Below, one piece after another: positions 1-10,110 of a stretch of 26,108 bases of DNA. Each line of letters starts with the position of its first letter. The stretch's first letter is position 1. Both the position numbers and the translations under genes were made by a program. This DNA is from Euprymna scolopes (lineage: Eukaryota; Mollusca; Cephalopoda; Sepiida; Sepiolidae), in the NCBI GenBank assembly GCA_024364805.1, contig CM044514.1, positions 20,511,244-20,537,351 on the forward strand, given 5' to 3'. The notes under the pieces were generated by a model. That model was not told the DNA's origin. It searched no databases and saw only the letters and a program-made list of their open reading frames with translations.

Positions 1-123
1 AATTTAAAAAATCGGTGGGTACCCGGGTGTTTTTGGGTCTTGCTAAGAATAAGGAAAAAAAAGCAGAAGAACGAACGTTACGTGAAAAATGGCTTAAATA
101 ACACTGGTTCAATATTCAAATTT

Positions 124-200
124 AAAAAATCGAAAAAAAAACATCTCAAACCCAAAACGTTTCGATAATGAACCAAGGCCTTAACCAACTGAGCTAACGC
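124..200 (-). mobile_element. tRNA-derived SINE head, truncated
   Basis: On the minus strand the sequence TTAGCTCAGTTGG (185-197) is a good Pol III A box. About 30 bases further on lies GTTTTGGGTTTGAGATG (143-159), a degraded counterpart of the B-box region seen in the fuller SINE copy at 4131-4381. The downstream body and tail are missing, and an A/T-rich run follows instead. It could be a decayed tRNA gene, but no acceptor stem is visible. The family link to the other SINEs is inferred from the A box and the 'AAACGTTTTGG' stretch. Confidence 0.5.
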
Positions 201-244
201 GACGTACATAAAATTTGTTCGGTTTTTCAATTATTTAAAGTAAA

Positions 245-495
245 TCAGGTCACGACTTCATCTGACGCATGCGTAAAATCGGTCACTGTCACGACAGGAC
301 CGTTTTTGTTGACCCCCCTCCCCTGTCGAAAATCGTCGATTCCGGGGTGAAAAAGTTAGCGCTTTTGGCCAATTTTTCGATATTTTTCGAGCAAAGGATG
401 GAGCTTCGATATAATACCGAGTTTGTGAATTTTCGTCGCGTCTGTCGAAATTTTTTAGCAAACATACACACACACATACATACATACATACATTT
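245..495. other. CG-richer unassigned segment ending in a CATA run
   Basis: This stretch is richer in CG dinucleotides than its surroundings and repeats short TCGAAA/GTCGA motifs (near 325-345 and 443-455). It ends in a (CA)n/(CATA)n run at about 463-492. Overlapping open frames exist on both strands, but none shows recognisable protein features. It may be the 3' part of a dispersed repeat with a simple-repeat tail; I cannot name the family. Confidence 0.3.
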
Positions 496-897
496 TCGCT
501 TTTATATATATAGATGGATTGAACTTCATGAAAAACATAAACTTTATTGCTTTGAAAAATATTTAACAATAAATATTTGAAAAAATATGTTCTCGCAAAT
601 TATTTTGAAAAAATAAATTATTTCATAAAAAATAGTTCTACATTCATTATGCCTATTAATCAAGTAAACAGAAAAGATGATTTTGAACATAAAAACGAAT
701 ATTTCATTACAAAGCAAAGCCTGAAAATCATGGATTATATAGAAAAATGCGAGCAAGAAAAGTAGTATAGTTAACATTTAACATAGAAAAGTAAAAGGAC
801 TACTTGTTAAAACTGGAAAAGACAAGATATTCTAATAAAAAATGTAATAAATTCATACCTTAAAATATTGCAGCATTAAATTTTCTTTTAAATTCAA

Positions 898-1576
898 TTT
901 TTTTTTTTTTTTTTTTAAATTACATTTTCACCCCAAACAAGGCACATTGCCACTTTGGTGTAGGGGGCTACTATCAGGGGAAACATCTACTGGGGTACTA
1001 TGTAGGGATTAGGGCAGCGAGATGTTGGTTCACGTTGCACTTGAACTTATGCATGTCAGTATAGTTGGGGAAGCAGTGACCTGGAATGGAATTCCAAAGT
1101 CTAGCAGTTCTGGGGAAGAAACTACTGGAGTAGAAAGATCTTTTACATTTAGGGATCTCTACAGTGTGGGGGTGGGATTTTGCAGCTTGTCGGGTCTGTC
1201 GAGGGTGTTTACGTCGTGGGGGCGCAAGTGCTTGCAGTTCATCAGAGCATTCACCATTATAATACTTGTAGAACAGGCAGAGGGATGCAACGTTTCGACG
1301 ATGGGACAGAGGCTGAAGCTTAGATGCCAGTTTAGGGCCTATCAGATTTGCGACTCTCTTTTGAACCCTATCAAGGAGCGAGAGACTAGTAGCCGATGCA
1401 CCAGCCCAAATATGACAGCAATACTCCATACATGGGCGAATAGTGGCCTTGTAGAGGTACAGGATACTTTCGGGTGTTAGAAGTTTTCTAGCACGGTAGA
1501 GAGAGCCCACCTTCCTCGCAGCGGCCCTGGCAATGCTCTTGATGTAATTGTTCCAACTCATGTTTCCTGTGAATTT
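898..1576 (-). mobile_element. 5'-truncated non-LTR retrotransposon (LINE family A), copy 1
   Basis: Read on the minus strand, this is the 3' end of a LINE: the C-terminal part of the polyprotein, a short 3' UTR ending in GCCTTGTTTGGGGTGAAAATG, and a 19-base poly(A) (the T run at 898-916). The same 3' end and protein occur in degraded form at 16951-17571, 20137-20862 and 22529-23040. The 5' truncation and poly(A) are typical of target-primed reverse transcription. It lies in the loop of the palindromic element. It is the best preserved of the four copies and so is probably the youngest. I could not identify a clear target-site duplication. Confidence 0.85.
998..1561 (-). CDS. C-terminal fragment of LINE reverse transcriptase polyprotein
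   Basis: An open frame of 187 codons from an internal Met to a natural stop. It covers the region downstream of the reverse transcriptase palm. Visible features are KVGSLYRARKLLTPES (about residues 17-32), YLYKATIRPCMEYCCHIWAG (about 35-54) and LLDRVQKRVANLIGP (about 62-76), then a Cys-poor tail ending in FKCNVNQHLAALIPT. The 'TIRPxxEY...W' and 'LLDRVQKR' signatures are characteristic of jockey/CR1-type LINE polyproteins after the RT domain. The frame has no interruptions, but the catalytic RT and endonuclease parts are absent, so it cannot mobilise itself. The Met is simply internal, not a true start. Confidence 0.8.
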   Translation of the reverse strand: MSWNNYIKSIARAAARKVGSLYRARKLLTPESILYLYKATIRPCMEYCCHIWAGASATSLSLLDRVQKRVANLIGPKLASKLQPLSHRRNVASLCLFYKYYNGECSDELQALAPPRRKHPRQTRQAAKSHPHTVEIPKCKRSFYSSSFFPRTARLWNSIPGHCFPNYTDMHKFKCNVNQHLAALIPT

Positions 1577-1742
1577 AACAGTATATATAAATTTTTAATG
1601 CTACATTACTGTAAGTTATAAAGTGATCATAATTTTTACAAGAACATCCTGTCTTTTTCTTTTCCAGGTTTAAAAACTAGTCCTTTTACTTTTCTAAGTT
1701 TAATCTTAACCATATTACTTTTCATGTTCGCCTTTTTTCAAG

Positions 1743-1845
<103 letters not shown>

Positions 1846-1931
1846 TATATGTACATACGGGGTTTTAATAAATGGAAAAATTCACTTGGCTTAAAAACAT
1901 CATATGCAAAAAATATTGTTGATGTTGAAAT

Positions 1932-2331
1932 TAGTGTTGGGACGATTAGTCAGAATCGGTATCGCAATAGGAAAATTCGGGTTTATTTTTAGATGGTGAA
2001 AACGATTCTTTTATCTTTTTTATTTGATTTTGTTTAAAACAAAACCTTCCACTGTTGATACTAATTATAATAAAATAAATATGTATTGATTTTGACCTGT
2101 CAGTAACAATAAAACCTATAGATCATTCCTCACAAGTGTATTATTACATCTGTTAAAATATATGCAAATTTAACACGTGTTTGCACCATAATAAGTAAAT
2201 AATAACTTTACGGTTAAATATTTAGAGATTTATGAAAATTCGGAATCGATAATTTTATCGGAATCGGGAATTTAGTACAGTATCTGTAATTGTATCGGAA
2301 TAGGGAAAAATATTGCATCGTCCCATCATTA
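1932..2331. mobile_element. hAT-like miniature inverted-repeat element, complete, 8-bp TSD
   Basis: The ends are inverted repeats: TAGTGTTGGGACGAT at the left (1932-1946) and ATCGTCCCATCATTA at the right (2317-2331), 13 of 15 bases matching. The octamer GTTGAAAT lies immediately outside both ends (1924-1931 and 2332-2339) as a perfect direct repeat. An 8-bp target duplication and a TAGTG...GGG terminus are the hallmarks of the hAT superfamily. The 400-bp length and lack of coding capacity make it non-autonomous. The interior repeats GGAATCGGGAATTTAG-type motifs (2238-2306), about two units of a repeat that is expanded to seven units in the related sequence at 21914-22528. Confidence 0.85.
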
Positions 2332-2339
2332 GTTGAAAT

Positions 2340-2889
2340 ACAGGGAATGATATAAAGAATATGTCATAATTTTGTAATATATTATTCAAACACTGCCGTG
2401 TTTGAATATATGGTTAAGTGGCAGTTTTAATCATTTAGAACTGCTTTAAAGCTTCACCGCTCACTCATTTTTCGACCATATTTTAAACAATTATTACAGT
2501 TTATAGATCACCTTCTCAGCTATATTGTGAATTCTTTTTTCAACTTTCGTTCAGTAAAACAAAAGTTATGGTGAATTTACTAGTGTTCAAAATCGTAAAA
2601 ATTCGTAAGGAGGTGGGCGACGTTTTTTTATGACTGGTTTCTATAGCAACCACTCAGCTACAGCAACTACTTTTGCTACCAATTAACCGCTCTTGGGAAA
2701 AGAGAAGTAACAAGTAAAACTAAGAGAATGAAAGAATGAAAGGGAGATAACTGGGGGAATTTTATTGAAAGCACACGAGTGCCGGACATTGTTATTACAT
2801 ATGTGTATGTTATGTGTATGGGGTAAAAAATAAGACTGAAATTAAACAAAGAGAAAGTGAATTTACTGGAAACCTGTAAAAATCATGTA
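2340..2889. other. no gene seen; short dispersed motif
   Basis: AT-rich sequence without a credible reading frame. A short block AGGGAGATAACTGGGGGAAT (2741-2760), continuing to 2772, resembles 12835-12876, so part of this interval probably belongs to a dispersed repeat. The only other visible feature is a mildly CA-rich region of imperfect 'AGCAACNAC' motifs around 2645-2685. Confidence 0.4.
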
Positions 2890-3222
2890 TTACAATAGAA
2901 AAATGCGAGCATGAAAAGTAATATGGTTACGCTTAAATTTGGAAAAGTAAAGGACTAGTTGTTAAAACTGGAAAAGAAAAGGATAAGATATTCTAGTAAA
3001 AAATATAATGAGTTTATAACTTAAAATATTACAACATTAAGAATTGATTATATAATGTTAAGTTGAATATTTAAAAAATCAATTTATAATATTATAATCA
3101 ATTCTTAATGCTGCAATATTTTAAGTTATAAATTTATATATTTTTTACTCGAATATCTTGTCCTTTTCTTTTCCATGTTTAAGCTTAACCATATTACTTT
3201 TAATGCTCGCATTTTTCTATTG

Positions 3223-3225
<3 letters not shown>
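2890..3225. mobile_element. palindromic (foldback) miniature element, copy 2, uninterrupted
   Basis: A 336-bp, almost fully palindromic sequence. It begins TTACAATAGAAAAATGCGAGC (2890 on) and ends GCTCGCATTTTTCTATTGTAA (to 3225). Arms of about 150 bp continue through AACTGGAAAAG and ATTAAGAATTGATTATA to a loop at about 3057-3085. TA lies immediately outside both ends (2888-2889 and 3226-3227), consistent with a TA target duplication, although the right TA is the first unit of a long (AT)n run, so that part is weaker evidence. It carries no coding sequence and would fold into a very stable hairpin as RNA or single-stranded DNA. Confidence 0.75.
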
Positions 3226-3319
<94 letters not shown>

Positions 3320-3332
3320 AATGTGTGTGTGT
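3226..3332. repeat. (AT)n then (GT)n microsatellite
   Basis: About 80 bases of pure AT followed by two short GT runs. It abuts the right end of palindromic element copy 2. The open frame that crosses it encodes only alternating Ile-Tyr and is an artefact of the repeat. Confidence 0.95.
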
Positions 3333-4130
3333 TTTATATTTACCTTAACAGTGCTCAATGACCGAGTAGAGCCACGTTTCCAAAATTCCTAAATGTATTT
3401 TTATAGCTTTTAAAGTATTCATAATAAGAATATATTAAAAAATACAAAAAAGAAACTAGAGAAAAGGAAAACACTGATTAAAACGCAACTTTATAGCCAG
3501 AGAAATACATTTACAATGGCGGATATCTTAAGAGTCAGCAACTTTCCAAAATGGACGACGCCCGATGACAATGACGTACGAATTTTTTTTTCTTTTTTAA
3601 AGCTTTTGTTTGTCTTTACCGTTTTAAGGAGTAATTTTTTTTGTTCTTCATTTTGCCTTTTTCTTTTAATTTAGATTTTGTTGTCTGTTTTCCGTAAAAT
3701 TTATTACTTTTTCATTTTTTAGCGCTAGTTTAAAATTATTTTTTTTCATTCCCGATATAAATCGCAGAGAACATTTGCCACGGTCCGTTAGTCTGTTAGT
3801 TGGTTACTATTCCGATTGACTTTAAGTTGTTTCATTAGTGTTTAATGAAATTTTTGCGTCAGTTCATACGACGATGAGCGCAAAATAGTCATACAATTTT
3901 GACAACATTCACATAATTTTCTCAGGGAGCTAAAACACTCGCAAATGATCGAAAATGTTATTTAAAAAAATGTATAAAATGTAATAATTAAAAAACAAAA
4001 AAACAAAACAAAACAAACAAAACATGGTTGTACATCCAGAAGTATAAATAAAAAATAATAACATCCAAAATTAGCCCTTAGTACGCATGCGTAAATATAC
4101 ATTTATATGTTAAAGTGTGTTTGATATGCA
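3333..4130. other. no gene seen
   Basis: AT-rich sequence with homopolymer T and A runs and one (AAAC)n-like stretch (3990-4025). I see no frame of note, no RNA gene and no inverted repeat I could match elsewhere in the window. Confidence 0.5.
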
Positions 4131-4381
4131 TCTGTCGTTAGCTCAGATGGCAATGAATACATTGGAGCGCTAAATGTTCTGATTTCGGTTCTAGCTGACG
4201 GCATTTAATTCATATTTTAAAAGCCTTTCAGATTACTACTATTTACAGATTATTACATTCGGTACAATATAATAATCAATTGAGAATTGGCTCTCAAATA
4301 ATAAATACCAAATATGCATGAATTAAAATATCATATTTAAGCGTATTTTGTGACTAGACAACTCCGGGTAGCGTGCTAATT
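4131..4381 (+). mobile_element. tRNA-derived SINE, near full length
   Basis: The A box TTAGCTCAGATGG (4138-4150) and the B box CGGTTCTAGCT (4186-4196) are spaced as in a tRNA. They are followed by a body containing GAGAATTGGCTCTCAAATAA and a tail that reads TTAAAATATCATATTTAAGC, then a CCGGGTAGCG-type end. The same body and tail occur at 15365-15535, and in reverse at 18935-19155 and 25301-25620. Cephalopod genomes are known for tRNA-derived SINE families sharing a conserved central region; assignment to one of them by name needs a library search. Confidence 0.75.
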
Positions 4382-4730
4382 TAAACACTAACTCTATCCG
4401 AAAATAACTTATTCAGTGTGTATATCCCGTGATGACTCTGCTCAACTTCTAGGAGAACTGAAAAGTTCCCACCAAAACGACTAAAATTTCTACGAATATG
4501 TAGGGGGACGGCTTGTGTGCTAATAAAACTCCTCAAATGCACTTGTAATGTTAGGTTGTGTAAGGTGTTAACTTTGGCCAAAATCACCTGTTCCTTTTTT
4601 AATCGGATTATTTCGATTAGCGATACTTATCAAAGATATTCCGATACAAAACCTATCTAAGAACCCTGCCAGGTACATAAAGTACCTTCGGGTAAAAATC
4701 GGCCCAGTCGTTTACGAGTGCTAAGGAAAC
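4382..4730. other. no gene seen
   Basis: Sequence of mixed composition between the SINE and the CA-rich tract. A 68-codon minus-strand frame (4381-4587) has no recognisable features and is best treated as chance. Confidence 0.4.
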
Positions 4731-4732
4731 GA

Positions 4733-5172
4733 ACACACACACACGCCACACACACACCACACCACACCACACATACACACACAACAAACACACTCCACAC
4801 AAACACATACGCACATACACCACACACACACACAAACACACTCACATCCACACACACGCACCACGCACAAAAACACACACACTCAAACACACCCCACACA
4901 CGCACTACCACCCACATGCACTACACACACACAAACACACTCACACACACATAGCACACACACACACACCACACACAAACACACATACTCAAACACACAC
5001 TCACACACACACCACCCACACAGGCAGACACACACATAACACATACACCCCCCACACACACCACACAAACACACACACTCAAACACACACTCACACCACA
5101 CACACAAACACAGTGACAGACACGCACATACCACACACACACACACATGCCACACACACGCACACGCACACA
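4733..5172. repeat. irregular CA-rich minisatellite
   Basis: About 440 bases built from CA, CACT and CAAACACA variants, for example ACACACTCAAACACACAC-type units recurring at irregular spacing. It is too irregular for a single period and looks like an old, reshuffled (CA)n with higher-order repeats. Long frames on both strands here (Thr/His-rich on +, Cys/Val-rich on -) are translations of the repeat. Confidence 0.95.
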
Positions 5173-5214
5173 ACACCCACCAAGTTCCTGTTATATAATA
5201 GTAGATACATAATT

Positions 5215-5451
5215 CTTTCTTCTTTGTCTTTTCAATTTATTCCTTCTATTTATTTATTTTTTATATATTTATTTCCTCTTGTTTTTCACCTTCTCTTCTT
5301 CTTCTTTTTCTTGTTCTTCTACTTCTTCTTTTTCACCTTCTTTTCTTCTTTTTCTTGTTCTTCTTTTACTTCTTCTTTTTCTTCTTCTTATTATTATTCA
5401 TTTATTTCTTCGCCATTTATTCCGTAGAGAATTATTTCTTTATTTTAGTGC

Positions 5452-5482
<31 letters not shown>

Positions 5483-5485
5483 CTT

Positions 5486-5550
<65 letters not shown>

Positions 5551-5551
5551 C
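5215..5551. repeat. pyrimidine-rich tract with successive TTN triplet runs
   Basis: A C/T-rich stretch of CTT and TTCTTC motifs (5215-5400) leads into three consecutive pure triplet runs: GTT (about 5453-5482), CTT (about 5482-5513) and ATT (about 5513-5550). Each run differs from the next by one base of the triplet. The Leu/Ile/Phe-rich frames across it are repeat translations, not genes. Confidence 0.9.
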
Positions 5552-5904
5552 ATGCATTTATTTCATCTGTTTATCTATTTATTTCTTATTCTATACCCAT
5601 CCTCATATATTTAATTTATTCATTGTCAACTATTTCCACCCTTTCTTTCTCCTATGCCGTCTTTCGTATTTACGTATGACACTTCCCCCAGCGCCTTCTG
5701 CTAATTTAATAAAAAAAAAAACAGAAGAAAAACAATTAATGAAAGACGAAATACTAAAACACTTAGAAACAGTTGTTGGGCTACTTTTTTTTTATACTCT
5801 CTACTTTACACGCCTCTAATATTTTAGTAAATTCTCAAAGATTGGACGTTCTACAGAATTATTCTTATAATCGCCAGAAAAAACGAGCAGAAAAAAATAA
5901 ATGT
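5552..5904. other. no gene seen
   Basis: AT-rich spacer between the triplet tract and the Penelope-like 3' end. Nothing convincing is visible. Confidence 0.4.
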
Positions 5905-6265
5905 CGGGGGAAAAAGAAGCACTTACAATGACGTACGTTGAAGAAACTTTAGTTTACCGGAAGTGTCACCGGGGCGGTGAAAAGATGGCGGTGAAAACCA
6001 AGAAAATGTTAATCAAAAGAAATCAAAACACAATAAAAACAAAATGGCCGCTTTGTGTGAATGTGCCAGCTATCTCTATTGGAGTGTATTAATATGTTGT
6101 TAAATTGTCTCGGTATATAATACACAGTATATGGAAATAATAAACCATTGGCAGTATAAAAAAGGAGCAGTAAGTTTACAGAAAAGTTATTTCTGTTAGG
6201 GCTATTTTTTTCTTGTTAGAGAATGCGTGGGAAGGTGTTGCTACATTGGTAAGAGATTTACTTAC
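5905..6265 (+). mobile_element. Penelope-like retroelement, 3' end fragment (copy A)
   Basis: This segment aligns by eye with 9295-9575: shared stretches include TTACAATGA, GAAGAAACTTTA, AACCAAGAAAATGTTA and AAAAGTTATTTCTGTTA, in the same order. The second copy is preceded by recognisable Penelope-like protein sequence, so this copy is the 3' terminus of the same family, truncated near the end of the coding region. A 63-codon frame lies across it, but it is the decayed tail, not a protein I can name. Confidence 0.6.
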
Positions 6266-6284
6266 TTAGACTTGCTTAGACGTA

Positions 6285-6725
6285 GGAATCCTGTGCCTGG
6301 CAACGTATTATGCTGTTAAAGTATGCCATTGTTTGCGATATAAAGCCAGATCCATAGCTTATCCTCAGTCCCCCCCCCCAATTTCAATTAAATCGCTCTC
6401 AGTTGTTTACTTCTAGTTCACGTATATCTTTCACATTATTGTTGTCATGATCATTGGAAAACTTTATTGGCAATCCTATCTGAGACCAATCTTACAGTAT
6501 GTCCGAGCCAGCCTAGACGTTGTTTTCAGATTATTGACACTATTACTTTCTTGTTAGTGCGGTCGGTGACATTTTAGTTGGTAATTCGATCGCTTCACTT
6601 CATCTCTAGAATATTTATAAAGTACTTGGAATCAAACGCATCTAATTTCTTTTCTTAGCTGATCTGGAGATGCCTAGTTCCACTTCCATATCGCAGTGTT
6701 GGCAAAATGTTGTTGTTATGAAATA
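6285..6725 (-). pseudogene. decayed LINE reverse transcriptase C-terminal relic (family B)
   Basis: Translating the minus strand gives, in a single frame with several stops, ILPTLRYGSGTRHLQIS (about 6710-6658), KKLDAFDSKYFINILEM (about 6651-6601), SDRITN (about 6590) and LGWLGHTVRLVS (about 6515-6481). 'YGSETW', 'RRLDAFDxKxLRxIL', 'WxDxIxN' and 'LGWLGHxxR' are the classic order of motifs after the RT domain in many LINE polyproteins. At least six in-frame stops show long decay. It is a different family from LINE family A. It lies directly downstream of the Penelope-like fragment and just before the minisatellite. Confidence 0.7.
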
Positions 6726-6779
6726 TTGAATTAGATCTGGGGTTGAATTATTTCTTCCTCCAGATCTTGCAGATTTCTG

Positions 6780-8865
6780 CATACAGCAATACAACATTAA
6801 AAAATAACAACACAATAATATTAGCAAAAAACAACAATACACAATATTAATAAAAACAATATAATGTTAATAAAAGCAAACTACAATAAAACAATATTAA
6901 TAAAAGTAAAAATAATATTAATGAAAATAAACAATGCAACAATATTAATAAACAACAATAAAATAATATCAGTAAAAACAATACAACAATATAAATAAAA
7001 TAAACAACAGGCAATAATGTAAATAAAAACAATACAACAATATTAAAAGGGGACAACAATGCAATAATATAAATAAAAACAATACAACAATATAAAAAAT
7101 GAACAACAATGCAATAATATATATAAAAACAATACAACAATATTAATAAAATAAACAACAATGCAATAAAATGTGTAAAAAACAATGTAACAATATTAAT
7201 AAAATAAACAACAATGCAATAAAATGTGTAAAAAACAATGCAACACTATTAATAAAATAAACAACAATGCAGTAATATGTGTAAAAACAATACAACATAT
7301 TAATAAAATAAGCAACAATGCAATAATATAAGTAAAAAACATTAATATTAATGAAAAATAAAACATAATATTGATGAAAAAACAATAAAATAATATTAAT
7401 ACGGACAATAATGCAATAATATTAATAAAAATAAAAGGCAATGCAACAATAATAATTAAAAATACAAAAATAGAGCAATATTATTAAAAATAAAAATAGA
7501 ATAATATTGATGAAAATAAACAACAATAAAACAATATTAATAAAAACACAATAAAACAATATTAATATAAATAAACAACAATGCAATAATATTAAAAAAT
7601 AAACAACAATAAAACAATATTAATAAATATACAACAATACAAAAACATTAATAAAAATAAACAACAATAATTATAAAAAATAAACATAAATTAAATAGTA
7701 TTGATAAAAACGTACAACGATACACTAATATCGATAAAAAACAACAACATAACACTATTAATAAAAAATAAACAACATTACAATATCGTAGAAAAATAAA
7801 CAATATAACAAAATAAATAAAAATGCACAATGCAACAACATAATAAAAATATAACAATATTAATAGATAAATAAACAACTATACATTATTAATAAAAATA
7901 ACCAAAAATGCAATAATATTAATAAAAAACAATACCAGAATATTATTAGTGAAAATAAACAACAATAAACAATATTAATAAAAATGCAAAATTACAACAG
8001 AACTAATGAAGACACAACAATACAACAACAGTAATAAAAATACAACAATACAACAACATTAATAAAAATAAACAACAATACAAATATATTAATAAAAATA
8101 AAAAATATTAATAAAACTACAACAATTTAATTATATTATATACAAAATAAAACAATACGAATAAAAATCTACAACAATACAACAACATTAATAAAAATGC
8201 AATAACACCACAACATTAATAAAAACAAACAACAGTAGAACAATATTAATAAAAATACAACAATATTAATAAAAACACAACCATACAACAATACTAATAA
8301 ATATAAAGAACAATACAACTATATAAATAAAAATACAACAATACAACAACATTAATAAAAATACGACAATACGACAACATTAATAAAATATAACAATAAA
8401 CAAATATTAATAAAATACAATAATATTAAGAAAAATAAACAACAATCAACCAATATTAAGAAAAATAAAACAATACAATAACATTAATAAAAGTACAACA
8501 ATACAACAACATTAATAAAAATACAACAATATTAATAAAAAATACAATACAACAATATCAAGAAAAATAAAACAATACAACAGTAAGAAAGATACAACAA
8601 TACAACAATATTAATAAAAATACAACACAATAATATTAATAAAAATAAACGACAATACAACAATATTAAGAAAAATAAAACAATACAACAATATTAATAA
8701 AAATACAACAATACAACAATATTATTAAAAATACAGCCATACAACAATATTATTAAAAATAAACAATACAACAATATTAACAAAAAATACGACAATACAA
8801 CAATATAAAATACAACAGTATAACAATATTTATAAAAGTAAATTAAGAATAAACAATAATAATAA
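6780..8865. repeat. 2.1-kb G-poor AT-rich minisatellite
   Basis: Variants of AATAAAAATACAACAATAC followed by AACAATATT repeat with irregular spacing of roughly 25-45 bases over about 2 kb. The + strand is almost without G. Units in the left half tend to contain AAACAACAATGCAATAA, while those in the right half contain TACAACAATACAACAATATT, so the array has diverged in blocks. The Leu/Ile/Cys/Tyr-rich frames on the minus strand are translations of the units. Confidence 0.95.
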
Positions 8866-8919
8866 ATTGGCAAAATACAAATTTATTTTTCGCATTATTT
8901 GGATTATTCAGACTTATAT

Positions 8920-9580
8920 TATAATGAAGAAGGTTCTTTGGACAACGTGTCGGTCGATGTAAGACGCGAAGAACTGTGCGTGAATTTTCATGTAAATACG
9001 GAAAAGAATGCAACGCTGAGACATGTTGCTCACTAAAAATAAGATTTCAAGAACATCGAAAAGCTGTAACCCGTTGAGAGATTGAAAACTTAAAGTCGTA
9101 TATGGTTGACAACATAAAAAGGAAAACGGGAAACTACCAACAATTATATGACGAAGTAAAAATTATGGACTACGAAGAACAGTGGTTCTTAAGGCGGCTC
9201 AAAGGAGTAGCGCATGTGCTTGGCGATAATCACCTATTAAAGAAACCTAGTATAGAATTTAACACAATATGGGAACCGGAAGCAATAAATAATTGCGAAA
9301 AGAAAGGAATTGTTACAATGATGTAACGCCGAAGAAACTTTAATCCATCCGAAGTGTAAGCAGGGTGAAGGGAAGATTGTGGTGTCAACCAAGAAAATGT
9401 TACTAAAAGTAATCAAAAAGTAAAAAGGAAACTCATAATCTGCTATAGAAATAGTTTTCTCTAGAAACAACAACTAAGTTTACCGAAAAGTTATTTCTGT
9501 TAAGATGAAGATTATTTTTGCTAAAGAATGCGCGGGAAGTTGTTATTACATTTGCAAAAGATTTACTTACCCCCTATCAA
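8920..9580 (+). mobile_element. Penelope-like retroelement C-terminal region and 3' end (copy B)
   Basis: In one frame the sequence reads GRCKTRRTVREFSCKYGKE (from about 8949), SLKIRFQEHRKAVTR (to about 9074) and then, after one in-frame stop, a 74-codon open segment starting at 9102. That segment has YDEVKIMDYEEQWFLRRLKG, followed by VLGDN, LLKKPSIEFNTIWEPEAINN. 'SLKxRFxEHRKAV...' followed by 'LxDEVKIIDREEHWxxRRLKEAAH...RPSIEMNTIWEP' matches my memory of the GIY-YIG-type C-terminal region of Penelope-like element proteins. A non-coding tail (9325-9580) shared with 5905-6265 follows. It is 5'-truncated and inactive. Confidence 0.6.
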
Positions 9581-9921
9581 AAATATTAATGAGGATAAGA
9601 AAAATATTAATATATATTCAAACAGTTTTTGTTTCGATATTTTAACATGAGAATGGAAATTTTGGATTATGCAAACTACTATTCTTAACTTTGTTAAAAA
9701 GTGGGCCTCAGGTGTTTCCGACAAAGGAAAAAGAATTGCTGCTTCATGGGTCGTAATCGTCCCATCTAGCACTTATATCGAGCTAGTTTTTGACCTTGAA
9801 GAGCTCAAGGGTTAAGTTGCTGGCGTATGTCAAACTCTATAGCTGGGATAGCAGTCTGAAATAGCTTAATCGAATACACGTGAAAGAGAACGTGAAAGAA
9901 AAGAAGAGAGACAAAGCATGA
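9581..9921. other. no gene seen
   Basis: Mixed sequence after the Penelope-like tail. No feature beyond short chance frames is visible. Confidence 0.4.
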
Positions 9922-10110
9922 AAGAACAAGAGGAAGACATCTTTTCTCTCACATGCAAGTCAGTCTGGTTGCCGATTTGGGACGGCGAAGAAGCGTCGAG
10001 ATTGGCGCAAAGGTGCGTCGGAGGAAGAAATGCAAAAAGTGTTAAGAATGGCCGATAAGAAAGAATGGGCACCGCCAAAACTGAAGAAGAATAAACCAAG
10101 GATTAATTAA
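9922..10110 (+). other. 62-codon open frame, possible terminal exon, unrecognised
   Basis: An open + strand frame runs from just after a stop at 9919-9921 to TAA at 10108-10110. It is strongly basic, with segments KKRRDWRKGASEEEMQKVLR and ADKKEWAPPKLKKNKPRIN. It is less AT-rich than its surroundings and has the look of a C-terminal coding segment. A pyrimidine stretch ending in an AG (9940-9957) could act as a 3' splice site. There is no upstream start codon in frame, I recognise no family, and the minus strand also has a long open frame here. Low confidence. Confidence 0.2.

Noticed and set aside
1022-1480. 152-codon + frame
   Set aside because: Antisense to the LINE family A protein, which has clear family motifs on the minus strand.
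3158-3361. 67-codon + frame
   Set aside because: Mostly Ile-Tyr from the (AT)n run; no protein.
4657-5176. Long Cys/Val-rich and Thr/His-rich frames on both strands
   Set aside because: Direct translations of the CA-rich minisatellite.
5279-5819. 111- and 154-codon Leu/Val/Ile/Phe-rich + frames resembling membrane proteins
   Set aside because: They come from the TTN triplet runs and stop having any pattern outside them.
6847-7878. Hydrophobic minus-strand frames of up to 112 codons
   Set aside because: Translations of the AACAATATT minisatellite; the reading frame is not kept across units.
6780-8865. CRISPR-like array
   Set aside because: No constant repeat/unique spacer pattern, eukaryotic context, and units vary throughout.
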